64,000 nt of DNA from Absidia repens (Eukaryota > Mucoromycota > Mucoromycetes > Mucorales > Cunninghamellaceae), in assembly GCA_002105175.1 (NCBI GenBank), contig MCGE01000005.1, forward strand, positions 124,001-188,000, in the 5' to 3' direction. Position numbers and translations under genes: made by a program. Below are positions 12,190 through 24,873 of this stretch, one piece after another. Positions within the stretch are counted from its first letter, which is position 1. Each line of letters begins with the position of its first letter. The notes beneath the pieces are model-generated. The model saw only the letters and a list, made by a program, of their open reading frames with translations. It did no database searches and was not told the DNA's origin.

Positions 12190-12415
12190 GCATTTTAGAA
12201 AAATGCAATACAAATATCATGGGGAAACCCTTTCATTTTGTATTCGTGATTTGGGACCGCCGTTAGATTAACCTCACCATAGCATCTCACCATAGCATAA
12301 CTGAACCACCAATAGTTTAGTTTAATGTTAGTTTATCATAGTCTGTAGCTACAGTAGCTACATCACAATAAAATATGCTTGTCTCTTTTCATCATTAGTC
12401 TATTTGTCATACATT
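12190..12415 (-). repeat. Dispersed repeat family, copy G (partial, inverted)
   Basis: The reverse complement of the family core is recognisable: ATGGGGAAACCCTTTCATTT followed by TTCGTGATTTGGGACC, then a block equivalent to the reverse complement of ACTAATGG and of ATTCAGATGTAG (as TACATCACAATAAAATATGC), ending with a CATTAGTCTATTTGTCAT block. The pyrimidine-rich/CACGTG end is missing, so this copy is truncated or decayed. Confidence 0.65.
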
Positions 12416-13109
12416 TACATTGCTTCTTTTATCGAATGGGCACACATGAACATAGAAAAAAAAAAAAAAAAACTGGGACGTGTGCGTATGTGTGAAACAG
12501 AAATGGGTTGCGTACTAAATAGACTTCGTCCACCACATTGATTGGTGGAAAAAAGATATACTGAAGTGGGTTATATAGGGTCTCAGCTCATTTTCAGCGA
12601 AAAATGATATTTTCCATGACCTACAAATAAATCGTTCTCAGTTAATGTGTCTCAGTGGGGTGCAGAAGTAATAATCTCCAAGCAGTTTTATTTGGTATTC
12701 TCAGAGCTAACTTGGAAAAAGGAGAAAACTGGATGAACTGATTGCTGGAAAAGAGAAATAAAGGCATGGGATTGGGTAGAAAGCCGGCAAAAAGCAACTG
12801 CGTTCTAGCACTGGTAATCTAGCACTAGTAATCTAGCTGGGCTTTAAAAGACTGATGACAGTTTTTTTGTCTTTAATACTGTTCAATAAAGATTGTGCTC
12901 AAAGATAAATAAAGATTCCAAGATTATTTTTTTTTGAATTTTACTGAAGGTGTTTATACTATTTTTTTTTTTGTTTCAGACCACATGCTCGAAACCAAAC
13001 CGAGCGTGCAGCAGGTCCAGGGAAACTCCACTCCTTCCGTCAGGCATCTTCGTTTCATCCCAAACAATTCTCAAGGTTGAGATCAACCGTCACAATATTA
13101 AACGTCCGT
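12416..13109. other. Spacer without gene
   Basis: AT-rich sequence containing a poly(A) run near 12456-12472 and short direct repeats (AATCTAGCACT twice near 12817-12830). No supportable coding or RNA gene is seen. Confidence 0.5.
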
Positions 13110-13440
13110 TGTTACGGCTAAAATTGTTATTTTCGTTAAACTGGATTGTGTTTTTATAGTTTTTATGTAAGTGAGCATTAGAACTTTTAGGCTAAAGTTC
13201 AACTTTTTTTGTGTGAATAGAGAAAAATAAAATAGAGCGGTGGCTTTCAAAGTCCGTTCAGGGGCAATTATTCCTGAATGATGACTTGCTGTCGAAATAA
13301 TATAAAAAAGATGAAATTGATTTCCGAAAACCAAGTTAAGGTGTCAGAAAAATAAAATAAAGACAATATAGTTAAAAAAGAGGTTTGTGTAAAAGTATTT
13401 CAAAGTAGAAATAAATACTATTTTTTGAAGTAGGATGAAA
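13110..13440 (+). repeat. LTR-like repeat, diverged third copy
   Basis: It starts with the same TGTTACGGCTAA as the 11.5 kb unit and keeps GTAAGTGAGCATTAGAAC, TTTTAGGCTAAAGTTCAAC and, further on, AAAAGTATTTCAAAGTAG, but is strongly diverged. It is a single copy, 1.5 kb downstream of the tandem pair and in the same orientation. Confidence 0.6.
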
Positions 13441-13888
13441 GGCTATTGTATGACGAAAACCAAAATAATATTCTGGAGAGAAATTCTGATCGCTCTATAC
13501 GAAATGGTATACTGAAACAGGTATTCAACAACAACAACAATTTTTATTATAGCACAAGGTACAAGGATAATAAAATTTATTATGAAATATAAAAGATACT
13601 AAATACCTAAAAGATAATAAATTCTGAAATTTGGCAGTCGTCATTTTAAAATCCAGTGAGTACCGATAGTCATTACCAATTTTGGGAATAACAGTGTACT
13701 CTCCCAACACACATTAGACACTCCATAACAAAACAACCTACAAATCATGCAAATAGACGCATATAAATCAAAACACATGGGGACATGAATTTTGTACACA
13801 TAATTTCAATTTATTGTTAAAAAAGAATGGATGATAATGTCAGTGCAATATGTATAATAAATAGATGGGAAGGGGATAGGTAATCTAT
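13441..13888. other. Spacer downstream of the SHPRH-like gene
   Basis: AT-rich. It includes the probable 3' UTR of the minus-strand helicase gene. No gene is seen. Confidence 0.5.
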
Positions 13889-16800
13889 CTAATGTTCTTC
13901 AACTTCCGTAAAACATTTTCGGAGGTCATCATCTGTGACGAATTCACCACCACCATCTGATTTCAATGCCAAGAGCGGTTTGGAAGTAGATTCTGATTCG
14001 ATATCACTGCTGATTTGGCGATGGCGCTGTTTCTCGTTGTGAATAGACTGTATTTTTTCTTCGATAGTGTCCCGGACGATGTACCAAAACACGGATGTCT
14101 ATATATACATACAAAGAGAAGATAAAAAGAATAAAATAATAATCAGCATTATCAATCAGATATTGGTATTTTTAACCCTACCTCCTCTGTTTGCCCAATC
14201 CGATGAACACGACCAATAGCTTGCTTCTCCAGAGATTCGTTCAATACAGGTTCGATGATGATGACAGTTTTGGCTTCAAGTAATGTCAATCCACTAATCA
14301 TAACAAAAGAACCATGAATACAACATACTTTCGACATTGTTTTTATTTGTTTTACCTCGAATGACTGCGAGAGTGTAATAGCATCACATTAATTGAGGGA
14401 TCAGACCGAAATCGCACAATAGAGTCATCTTGTTTCCCAGCGATCAAGTCGACATAGCCAATACAGTTGCTTTTCATACCATTGGCAAGCAGTCCTAGGA
14501 GTCGATTCCATTGAGAGAACACAAGGCATTTTCCATTGTTTGTTTGTTGAATGTATTTGATATGTCGGATGACACTGTCAAGTTTGGCACCTAAATTAAA
14601 ATAATGCATTGAAAATGAATAAGTACGACGTATTATTCTTTCCCCACCCGCCAAAAAATAAGGATTGTATTACCTAAACCTTCTTTAATAGGTACTTGTT
14701 CTATTTGCTTTAAAGTATCATTTGATAGACCATCGCTACTTGATTCTGTGCTTGGTGATTGGTAGAATTCGTTCTTATCGTTCTGTTGTAACGTTGTTGC
14801 CGACCAAACTATAAAATTAAACAGAATTGTCCAGTCACGACCAAAACTACAAAATAAATCCCATCATGTAACTTACAAATTGGGTATAGTTCATCCGATT
14901 TCACTTTCGCACTACATTGAGGACATCGGCGACTGGTCTTAAACCAGGTTTCAGCGCAAATTTCGCAGTACTAAAAAATGAAAAATAAAAAGCTTTAGTA
15001 TTCTTGACCGTTTAAAAGATAATAGTGTATAATATTCGTACCACATGGCCACTAAGAAAAGTTGAAATATGCATTAGTAAACATGAGCTGTATTGTGACA
15101 AATTTGTTTAACTTTATTACAATGGATTCTTACCAATGGGTTACGACGCCTTTTGTAAAATATTCTTTGCAGATCAGGCAAAACATTTCCTCGTCATTGG
15201 TTGCACCATTAGCAGATTCTTGCTTTTCCTTTGCCATGTTTTCCAAGTATCGCCTGCGTGAGGTTTGTTCCTGAATTGTACTTTCATAGCCCTTCATTCG
15301 AAGATCTAGTTCGACAATCGTTTGTTCTGGATTCCGGGATTCCCATGTCTATTATAAATAGCAAACAATAATGATCAATATTATAATCGTTTCCATCATG
15401 ACTTTGCAATTACCTCAACGTGATCAGATATTTGTTGGAGGGCCCGGTAGTATTCGATGCGATGATTTGATAATGCAGACAATTTTCGATATTCCCTATG
15501 AATAAATGAGTCAATAAATGAATATAAAATGTAGACTATCTTCAGAATGACAGTATGTTGACTTACAGTTCCAGTGAATCTTGTATATCCTTTTGCTGTT
15601 TGATTTCACGGCCCAGTCGAGTTAGTTCTTGTTGAATAAGGTAGTTTTCCATCTTATGAGTAGCATTCGATCTAGAAGCAATTTCGCGAAGCTCAGCCAT
15701 CAAAAGTCGCATGTTATCAGAGCCTAGACGTTTTGGTGCCAATGATTGTCTTGTTTCTTCCAGGTCTTGACGTAAATGCTTGAGTTCCTACAGTAAACGA
15801 TTGATATAAATGAACTCACCCTCATCATGCTATCATTTTTTTTTCATGTTACCTTTTGTTCAGTATCGTCGTCTGTGTCAGTATCTTCCTGGTTACTCGC
15901 TACTCGAGGGGCTTGCCATACGCCATTCAACCAAAAGTGTCGGTCACGTAGAATGTCTTGATAAATATCTTGGTATATATCACACTTTTTTTGAATGATC
16001 AAGGAGTCGTCGTATTCATTGCCTGTACAGAAACAACAATACATCTTGTCAGTCAAATTTGCTATATATATATATTAAAAGACCTTTCTACTTCATTACC
16101 TTGTATATCACCTTCATTCGAATCAACTAAATTTGATGTCAACATTTTCTTGAGCACCGTACGCCATTCCACAATCAATTCCATTTGTTTGTTCATAGCA
16201 TCTGCCACTTCATCCACCCGTGTCAGAAAGTCATCGGTGAGCAGTAATGTTTCCTTTTGAGGACAAAACGATACCAAACGCTTTTCGGGAGAAAGGTTGA
16301 AATCCATATATTTGACCTCCTTCATCGACGACACCACCTATATGATAAAACACAAAAAAATTATTCATTTGACAGTCCTTAATCTATCTCACTGTCCTCC
16401 TTTTAATTTTTATTTTTATTTTTTTACCTTTTCTTGATGCCTGAGTAAAATCTGACGTCTCATATCGGCTGCCATGTCGTAGTATGCATTTTCTTTGTCA
16501 CTATCCTCTAACATATGGTAGACTCCGGCGGTGTAAAAGTAGAACCGATGTAAAATGTTTTGCCATGTCGTGAGCGCCATTTGTATCAACTGCACTGTTT
16601 TCACATCCGATCCTTGTATGTTGGTTTCTTCATCAAGTTCCGAGTTGTTGTCCAAGTTGAATCGGGTCAATCGCTTCGCTTCTTCCAGTTTCGTACCATA
16701 CTTCCTCACCATTTCTTCAACGTAAGGTGTCCAACCCAAATATATTGATAGGGGAGTGTTCCAGTCTTTTTGTATCAGTTCATGCATTCCCCCATAACGA

Positions 16801-19490
16801 AGTTTGTCGTTCGCTAGTCCAATTTCGGCTTCGTCAATCTTGTCCAATGTTGTTTGTATCATGATTTTCAATACTGTGATTGGGATATAAAAAGCAATTA
16901 AAACAAAAAGTTAATACCATTATCATCGCGGGGTGGGGGGCGGTAAGAGATTACCTTGATCTAGCGATTGTACATCCTGTTTACTTTTTCCCGTTCGAGC
17001 TGGATAAACACATGTTTCACGCAAAGTGTGCAGCTACAAAGAACAAATAAAACAAAAGATCAGTTAATTATCATGTCCAAATTATCATTTCAGTCAATCA
17101 AGCTGTCGTTTCTTTACCCATTTTCGTAGTGAACGAATGCTTTCAACAAATTTTGAAAAAGCAGGACTTGATGCATCTTCCGGCTTCGTCCAACCAATCG
17201 AATCCAACCACCCCGTATTTGAATTTTCTCTGGTGGAAGCAGATAGATCGTTGTAGTATTCTTGTTCAATTGCTGAGAATGAGATTTTGACAACATGGCA
17301 GTGCTGTGTTGGAATATGAATTTGATCCCGCAAAAGTGATTTCATATTTCTTCGCATAATCGTTTTTGTCAAATCCAAAAAAAGTTGGCGGAGAGATGAT
17401 AAAGTGTAAAGTCGCCTATACTGTGCTGAGTTGAAATTGTCTATGTTTCCCACAAATCGCAGCAATCCATACAAATCATCGAAATTGGACGATTTAATAG
17501 GTGTACCCGTAACCGCCCATCTATAGTAGCTCGAAATAAGAGAAGCCATTTCCGATGTGAGTGTGTGGGCACCTTCCACTTCTTGAGCCTAAATACAAGC
17601 AATAAAATGAATGAATACCATGTATTATACCCAATATGCCAATTTCAGTTTGATTAATTTGTTACCTCATCGACGATACACCTCCACCATAATATTTGGA
17701 CCAATGGGCTTCGTTTTACTATCAGTTCAGTATCTGCTCGTCCCCCCCCCACATGACGACCACCACGAATACCAAAAAAAAAAAAAAAAAGGATGTCATT
17801 AGTATCACAAGTCAATAAAATGTATAAGTATCCAACTTCGATTTCACGTACCAGATCTTCGAGATCGTTTAGGAATATTGCGCGAATAATAGATTTCTGA
17901 TTTTAAAACCTAAAAAATAAATAAATCATGTGGGCATTAATTCCATAATACAACCATACACACAGATGTATTTAATCACTTACATTGTAGGAAGTCAAGA
18001 CCACATCATTTGAGGATAAATCATTGGCCATTTCTTCTGTTTCCATAAATCGAGGTATAGATTTGATGCCAGTGTAAATAGCCACCTTTAAAGTAGGAGC
18101 ATGTCGTTTAAATTCTGATTCCCATTGGTGGATAATTGTTGCTGGGGTGATGATGAGTGTGGCACCAGTTTTTTTCAGTCCAGGATGATTGAGACGACGA
18201 TAGACATTTGAGTTGTGGCACGAATTGAGCAGAATTAAAGCAATCGTACTATTCACAGACAAATAAATAGAGCAACACGTTGGAAGTTTAGTAATCACGA
18301 ATAGTTTCTTTACTCCTTTTTTTTTCATACCTGACAGTTTTTCCAAGACCCATTTCATCGGCAAGTATACCACCGCGATACATTTGCTGTTGTTGCCATT
18401 CAAGTTGTGGTGTCCAGGAGCCAAACACATTTTGAGTAACCCGATTGATGTAGATATGTTGTAAGCCATTGCTGGTCACCGGTATTTTTTCCCACAGGTA
18501 AGGCATCTGGTTACGATTTGGTATAATTTCCCGCAAGGTCTTATCAGCCAATATAGAAAACCCTTCCTTCTGCACCTACAAATGTTCAAATAATGTAGAA
18601 ATGAATATGGTTACTATATATAATCTATATTACATATATTTGCTTTACCCGAACAATCATTCCATCTTGTCAAAGCAGGTATATGTTGTATGACTTACCA
18701 TCCATTCGACGTTTTGAGATTGAAATGGGGTCAACTGTGGCCGAAGTCCAGGGCCAAAACAATTACGCAGTAGTTTTTTCGATACAGGGGGCTGCAAGTG
18801 TCGATAAAAATCACCAATAGGAAGCGCACCATCGAAGGACCAGTTGCCACTATAAGCCGTTGGATAAAGGTATGGAAAAACACACAAAAAAAGTTCATTC
18901 CGTACAGTATATCTTTCTGTATCCGCAGCCAAGGTCAACGTAGTTACACAGTGTTCCATATCATCATTGTTGTTGTATTCAAGGGAAATGTTTGCTGTAG
19001 TAATGAGGTTGGTCATGCAAAGTCGAGCCAGATTCATAAATAACTTTCTTTGAATCAAAAAGTCAGTGTCCTCAAAAGTGCGACTGCTGCCACTGTCGTT
19101 GCTGTTGTTATTGTTGCCGTCGTTACTGCTGCTGCTGTTGTTGTTCCAGTTGCTTTCTTGAGTCATGGAGTTGGAATAATCTTGATCAAATGCTTGGGTC
19201 GCTTGGTTTTCAAAGACCAGTTCATTGTCCGTAGTCATTATTTTCAAAGTCGCCTGTTCCAAGCCAAAGACTTCATCTTGTTTTGAGTACGCCCAAATAG
19301 CAACAAGCTTCTTCTTGTCAATACCATTTATACGAGAGGATTGCGCGGGACACGGTGATCGCAAGACAAATTGACCAATGGTGAGGAGTTGTTCCAGTGG
19401 TTTTGAGATCTTTGGTCGTTTTTCAGCACTTGAGCCACGTTTTAATGAAGACGAACCATTTTTACGTTTTCTAATGTTTTTGACAGGCAT
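13889..19490 (-). CDS. SHPRH/Irc20-type SNF2 helicase with RING E3 domain
   Basis: Nuclear SNF2-family ATPase and ubiquitin ligase of the SHPRH/Irc20 group, implicated in DNA-damage tolerance in relatives. Nineteen exons, from 18699-19490 to 13889-14098, join in frame to about 1382 residues. Motifs in order: Walker A GGILADEMGLGKT (exons 2-3), LIITPATIIHQW, DEAQ box formed at the exon 5/6 junction (IVDE|AQEVEG), RWAVTGTPIKSS, a RING-HC finger (CLIC, then THCGHVYCEIC, then CPQC), and the C-terminal helicase motifs KCLVFSQW and EKQAIGRVHRIGQT. The CGHV of the RING is supplied by a 10-nt exon at 15042-15051. The RING lies between the two helicase lobes, as in SHPRH. I did not see the linker-histone or PHD domains of vertebrate SHPRH. 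The start is the ATG at 19490. Confidence 0.9.
15042..15051 (-). other. 10-nt microexon of the SHPRH-like gene
   Basis: The upstream exon (15134-15348) ends in phase 2 with CAT TG and the downstream exon (14877-14970) begins TAC TGC GAA. Only insertion of these ten bases, flanked by TTAG and GTACG, restores the frame and yields the canonical RING stretch THCGHVYCEIC. Confidence 0.85.
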
Positions 19491-20609
19491 GATCGACACC
19501 TTTCACGATGAAAAAATTACAAAAAAAAAAAAAAATTAACCGAAAACAGTGTCAGAAGTAAATTTAAACCCAGTTTCAAATAGGTTTGGTGCCGGCTTGA
19601 CTGACTGGTCATTCAGGCACAGTATCCAATCACAACCAAAAACAGCAACAAAAGTATTACATAGCATTTATTCTTTCATTCAATGACTATAGTGAGAGCG
19701 ACGTATTCTTCTCTATACTCCTTTTTTTTCAGATGTGTCCATAACAGCCGATACAGCAGTGATTACTGAAGATTTATTGTCTTCAATATCTGTATAAACG
19801 TGTATTCATGCATGATTTGAACGGCACTTTAAAAGCATAGGGAACATCAAGTTTCCTCTTGAACATTAAAAGATACGTGGAGCATCCAACATATAAAAAA
19901 AATAGTAAGAATGTACTTAGTTGTTGAATATTCCACTCTTAAAGCTAACGGTCTTCTTCAAATTTTACCAGCAAATATTTGCAGGTTTTGGCGAGTAAAT
20001 GCAACGGTGATTGCACCATAGATCGAACAAAAGCGGGGATTAAAACATAAGTACATATTGCTTTGGGGGGGGGACGGTTGGATGGTTTATATCAAGTGGA
20101 AACATTTAGAAAATCAAAAGATGCATAGTTTATTGATACACTACGTCAGCATGACTGATATAAGCAACAGACCGATAGAATTAATACTCAGCAATCAATA
20201 CTGTCCCACTTTAGGATGTTATACATGCGCATGTGTTTTGTGTTAATAGAAGACTAAATTTGATTACATGCGTAGCCTATGATTTCAAGGGCAAGCGAAC
20301 GTAATTTCAACGATTTCGTGCGCTTACGTATAGAAGCAGCATACTATTTTAGAATATATATTCTACTACGAATGACATGGGCCATGTGGTTACAATGCCA
20401 CACCAATGCGGGCGGTGGCTTAAAAATAAATGCACTGATTAAAATTTTAATTCGACTTGATTTTTCTCTACCCTCTCTTATTGTTTTATTAATTAAATTT
20501 TATTCATACCTTTTTATCATACTTGATTTGGTTTTACCGACGCTCGACTTGCACTCTCTTTTTTATTTTATTTTTTCATAAAAACCATTTTTACATCATT
20601 GCGTACCCC
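19491..20609. other. Divergent promoter region, SHPRH-like / Cdc4-like
   Basis: About 1.1 kb between head-to-head genes. It contains a poly(A) run at about 19519-19533, a G8 run near 20065, and a pyrimidine-rich stretch with AATTAATTAAA-like sequence just upstream of the Cdc4-like start. No additional gene is supported. Confidence 0.6.
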
Positions 20610-22714
20610 ATGCATAATACTGCCACTTCTATCCCCTGCAAAAAAGCTCGATCGAACTGGGTTGGTCCTTCCTCACTCATGGATATATGTGGTCCTGAAG
20701 ATATATCACCACCTGCAACTCCTCCTAGTTTTAACTTTACTGGTCCTTCCACTTCCTCCTCCTCCTCCTCCTCCTCCACGTCTTCTAACCGTCGAACACC
20801 CACTCCTCAACGACCAAGACATTACGATACCCGCAGTAGCCATTCCTCTGCTATTCATTTCCCTTCACAGCTGGCAACAATATTTAACGATGCTCAAATG
20901 GAACATATTCATCAACTCAAAACATCTTTTCAACAAATGGATCCACATCAGAAACAATTCTTCTTACATGAAATCATCAATTGCTGCAACAGTACCCAAC
21001 TCACCTATCTCGACAGTCTTATTGCGCCAAGACTCAAAATTGACTTTTTGAAGGAATTGCCCATTGAAATATCACTCCATGTGCTGTCGTTTATCGAGGA
21101 CCCAAAAACCTTGGCAAGGGCAGCTTGTGTATCGACCTTCTGGAACTCTTTGTTACGGGACGAAGCGACGTGGAAATCGTTATGTATGAAACACCAGTAT
21201 CAGCGTCGAAACTCTAGCATTTGTGGTGGTGAATTATTGGCGCCTCCAACCCAACGGCCCAACTTTTCTTATCGGCAGTACTTCAAACGAAAATACAATA
21301 TTGCGGCAACTTGGGCACATGGAGGACGGGTGAAAGTGGTGGACGATGTCTTTGTTGGCGATGCACTGGTGACGTCGCTGCAATTTGATGACAAGTATAT
21401 TGTGGTGGGATGCGACAATCACCGTATTGAAGTCTTCGATACACAAACGGCAAAAAGAGTGCGAACTTTGGAAGGTCATGAAGGTGGGGTATGGGCTCTA
21501 CAATTCAAAGGTGGTGGCAAGGATGATCCTGAACGCACATTAGTCTCTGGTGGTTGTGATAGGTAAGCGTTGTTTTGATGTATTTTCCACTCCTTACTCC
21601 TCCTTTTGAATATATATATCTATATATGTAGTATCCCTCTCCCTTTCCCTTCTCCTTTACTTGTATAGAACGCACATATTTACTCACTTTGTTTATTATT
21701 ATTATTCTGAGTAGGGATGTACATGTATGGGATTTGGATACTGGGCGGCTACGACATGTTCTCCGTGGACATACATCTACAGTGAGGTGTCTCAAGATGA
21801 AGGACAAGCGGGTGGCTGTGAGTGGATCTCGCGACATGACATTACGAATCTGGGACGTTGAAAGGGGTGTGTTGCTTCACGTATTGCTTGGACATCAACA
21901 TAGTGTGCGATGTTTGGAAATTCATGGCGATACCATAGTATCAGGTAAGAAAAAAGACACATTCCTATTATATATAGTAACAGAGCACAACATATAGACT
22001 AAAAAAGCATCTGTTGGATTGAATATAGGATCCTATGATAGCACTGCTCGGATCTGGGATATGCAAACTGGAAGATGCCTTCATGTGCTAAGCGGACACC
22101 AATCTCAAATATACGCTATCGTTTTTGATGGTCAAAAGGTGGTGACAGGATCTTTGGATTATACCATCAAAGTGTGGTCAGCGGACTCAGGACAGTGTTT
22201 GGCAACATTACAAGGACATACATCATTGGTGGGGCAGTTACAACTTTCTGGCTCAACATTAGTCTCTGGCTCGTCCGACGGCTGCTTACGCTTATGGGAT
22301 CTTCAACACTATGAATGTATCCAACAAATCTCCGCCCACGACAACTCGGTAACATGCCTGCAGTTTGATGATCGACGAATGCTCAGTGCAGGAAATGATG
22401 GCAAAATCAAATTATTCGACACAAAATCCGGAAGACTGATCCGGAACTTCAGCACGCCTGGTAAGACGGTGTGGAAGCTTCAATTCAACGATACGAAGGC
22501 AGTGGTACTGAAACAACATGAACAACCAGAGCGACATACTGTAATGGAAGTACATGATTTTGATGTCACTGATGAAGATGAAGGTGAAGATGATGACAAC
22601 AATATCAACAAGTCTGGACAAGGGATGATCAAATCAAATTCTTCCTCCGCATCCCCGCTTCCACTCTTTACTACCTCATTCTCGACAAAGAACTCAATGA
22701 TGGACACGGATTGA
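20610..22714 (+). CDS. cdc4: Cdc4/Fbw7-type F-box and WD40 protein (SCF substrate receptor)
   Basis: Substrate receptor of an SCF ubiquitin ligase that recognises phosphodegrons. Three exons (20610-21562, 21715-21944, 22029-22714) give 622 residues. A low-complexity S/T/P-rich N-terminus is followed by a helical segment like the Cdc4/Fbw7 dimerisation region (MDPHQKQFFLHEIINCC, ~112-128), the F-box (FLKELPIEISLHVLSFIEDP with WKSLC, ~150-195) and WD40 repeats from ~225 onward (VFVGDALVTSLQFDDKYIVV, LRGHTSTVRCLKM, SGSRDMTLRIWD, SGSYDSTARIWD, TGSLDYTIKVWS, SGSSDGCLRLWD). The end, VHDFDV then an acidic tail, resembles Fbw7. The ATG at 20610 is the first in-frame one giving a plausible N-terminus; an upstream in-frame non-ATG extension is ignored. 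The short form Pop/Met30 is a less likely alternative. Confidence 0.88.
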
Positions 22715-23191
22715 TTCCCCTTTTATCTTATTTTATTTTACTACAAATATTGGTTCTATACTTGTGTTATTATTAGTTCGTTATATATTGTACGGTATTG
22801 TACTGCACAGTACGTGTCCCCATTCCCGTGCTCTGCCTGCCCCCTTCCACCCTCTAGTTTAGATTAGTTAGTTACTTGATATATTGCACATTGTTTATCT
22901 AGTTTGATCTTTATACTGTATACCTTTATTCTAACTCTTCTATTTGTTTATTTGTTTATCAGGTGAATAAAAAATAATAATATTGATATTGATTATTATG
23001 GTTATTGTTTTGAATTTGATGGGTTGTGGAAAAGTGATACACAGATATTACCCTATTGGGTTCGGGGATACTCGTTGACTGGGCAATAAATTATTAAATC
23101 ACCGCATTATCTTTTTTTTATCGCTCCTTATTTTCCAAGTACAGTACTATCTCTTTTTCACGCTACTTTTGAGGTTTCTCTTCAATTTTAT
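22715..23191. other. Spacer between cdc4-like and CDF genes
   Basis: Contains the cdc4-like 3' region with a GTGAATAAAAAATAA polyadenylation-like signal near 22962-22976 and the 5' region of the next gene. No gene is seen. Confidence 0.6.
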
Positions 23192-24873
23192 ATGGGCGAT
23201 CAACACTCAGCTAAAGGCAACCGATGTCAAAAAGGTCTTATTAATTTAGCGGCTTCTGCATTACCACCTCCTGTCCATTTTGAAACCTTACGCATACACG
23301 ATGACCAACTTGACAAGATTGTCAATAAAACCGTCAGGAGGTTTTATAAGGTATGTATATTATGAAGTCATGACCAGGCCTAATTGCATTACTGATCATT
23401 AATTTTTATTGATAGGACCAAAACGATATGATTGATCGGTTTATGGAAGTGGATCGTGTCATTGAGGCACTCAAGCATGGAGTGACACCCTCGGAATATG
23501 GCCGCTACTATGGCATTGAACAACATGACGAAGAAAATCCAAATCCACAGCGTCGAACAGGCAGCAGCATAACATCAGACGAAAGGGAGCCTCTGCTATC
23601 ATCCTCAGATTCTGGATCATCACCGGTAGGAAAAACCAAGGCACTACTAGTCAACGAAAAACGAACACCACTATGGATAATTCACCTAGCGATCAACTTG
23701 TCTTTCCTAGCCAACATCGCCTTATTTGTTACCAAAGTCTTCTTGGCATTATTTTCAGGATCTATGGCCATCCTTGCGTCGGCATTTGAAAGCTTCTTGG
23801 ATATTGTTAGCAATGCTATCATCTTCTTTACTATTCGGATCATACGCCGGAAAGATTACTACACCTATCCCGTGGGCAAGGTAAGCAACTACCAAGGAAT
23901 AGAAAATACCCCTTCCACACATCATTCTTATGATATGTTATCGTTTTATTGTATAGTCTCGAATGGAACCCTTGGGAATCATTGTATTTGCTGTGATTAT
24001 CACTACATCTTTCTCTCAAGTGCTGATGAGCTCCATTAAACGACTCACTGATCCGGAAAAAGCTGGCGAAGAACTGGACCTTAGCACAGGTGCATTGATC
24101 TTGTTGGGCGCCAATATATTGATTAAAGCTATTTTATGGTTCTGGTGTGCGAAAATCAAAGGAAGCTCAAGCGTGGATGCTTTGGCGCATGATCACGAAA
24201 ACGATGTTGTCTTCAGTATAGCAAGTACTATTTTCCCTGTTGTTGGTAAGAAAAAAAAATATACACTGAAAATGTTAAGATAGTCTACTTACCGATATAT
24301 ATGTATTAGGTATCTGGGCCAAAATGCCATGGCTTGATCCTGTAGGTGCTATCATACTATCTATTTATATCATCTACGAATGGATGCAAATCCTTTTGGG
24401 TAAGTAAAAGTCAGGGTCAGGGTAATAAAATCAGAAGATCTAACAAATGTTATTAACGGCATTACATTCTTGTCGATCTAGAAAACATCCGACGATTGAC
24501 AGGTCAAGCAGCAAGCTCTCAAGATTTGAAACAATTGACATATATGGCTTTTCGGTTTTCGGTCAAGATTACTGCCGTAGATACTGTAAGTCCTTCCCTT
24601 TTTTCGTACTCATAAAACCATATGGTGTACTCAGTTTTTCTTCTTATGATATAGGTCCGTGCTTACTATATTGGTGATCGCCTATTAGTTGAAATTGATA
24701 TTATTTTGCCCCCTGACTGCCCTCTACATGAAGCCCATGACGTTGGTGAAGCCCTACAAGATGCCTTAGAAATGATGGAAAATGTAGAACGAGCCTTTGT
24801 ACACTTGGACTACAATGATCATCACGAAGTGGAGCATCGCCGTGTTGTTGATGGTGTTGGTTTTGGTGGTTGA
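23192..24873 (+). CDS. Cation diffusion facilitator family transporter (Mn/Fe-type clade)
   Basis: Proton-coupled metal exporter of the CDF family, likely in an organelle or plasma membrane. Six exons (23192-23350, 23416-23880, 23957-24245, 24310-24399, 24482-24585, 24655-24873) give 441 residues. A cytosolic N-terminus of about 130 residues is followed by membrane segments (INLSFLANIALFVTKVFLAL from ~141; IIVFAVIITTSFSQVLM; GALILLGANILIKAILWF). The metal-site regions are ASAFESFLDIVSN in TM2 and ALAHDHENDVVFS in TM5, with the clade marker YPVGKSRMEPLG. The C-terminal cytosolic domain contains VEIDIILP and HEAHDVGEALQ and ends in a His-rich NDHHEVEHR. The DxxxD-type sites point to Mn/Fe rather than Zn, but the first Asp of TM2 is Glu here. 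Metal specificity is inference. Confidence 0.9.
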
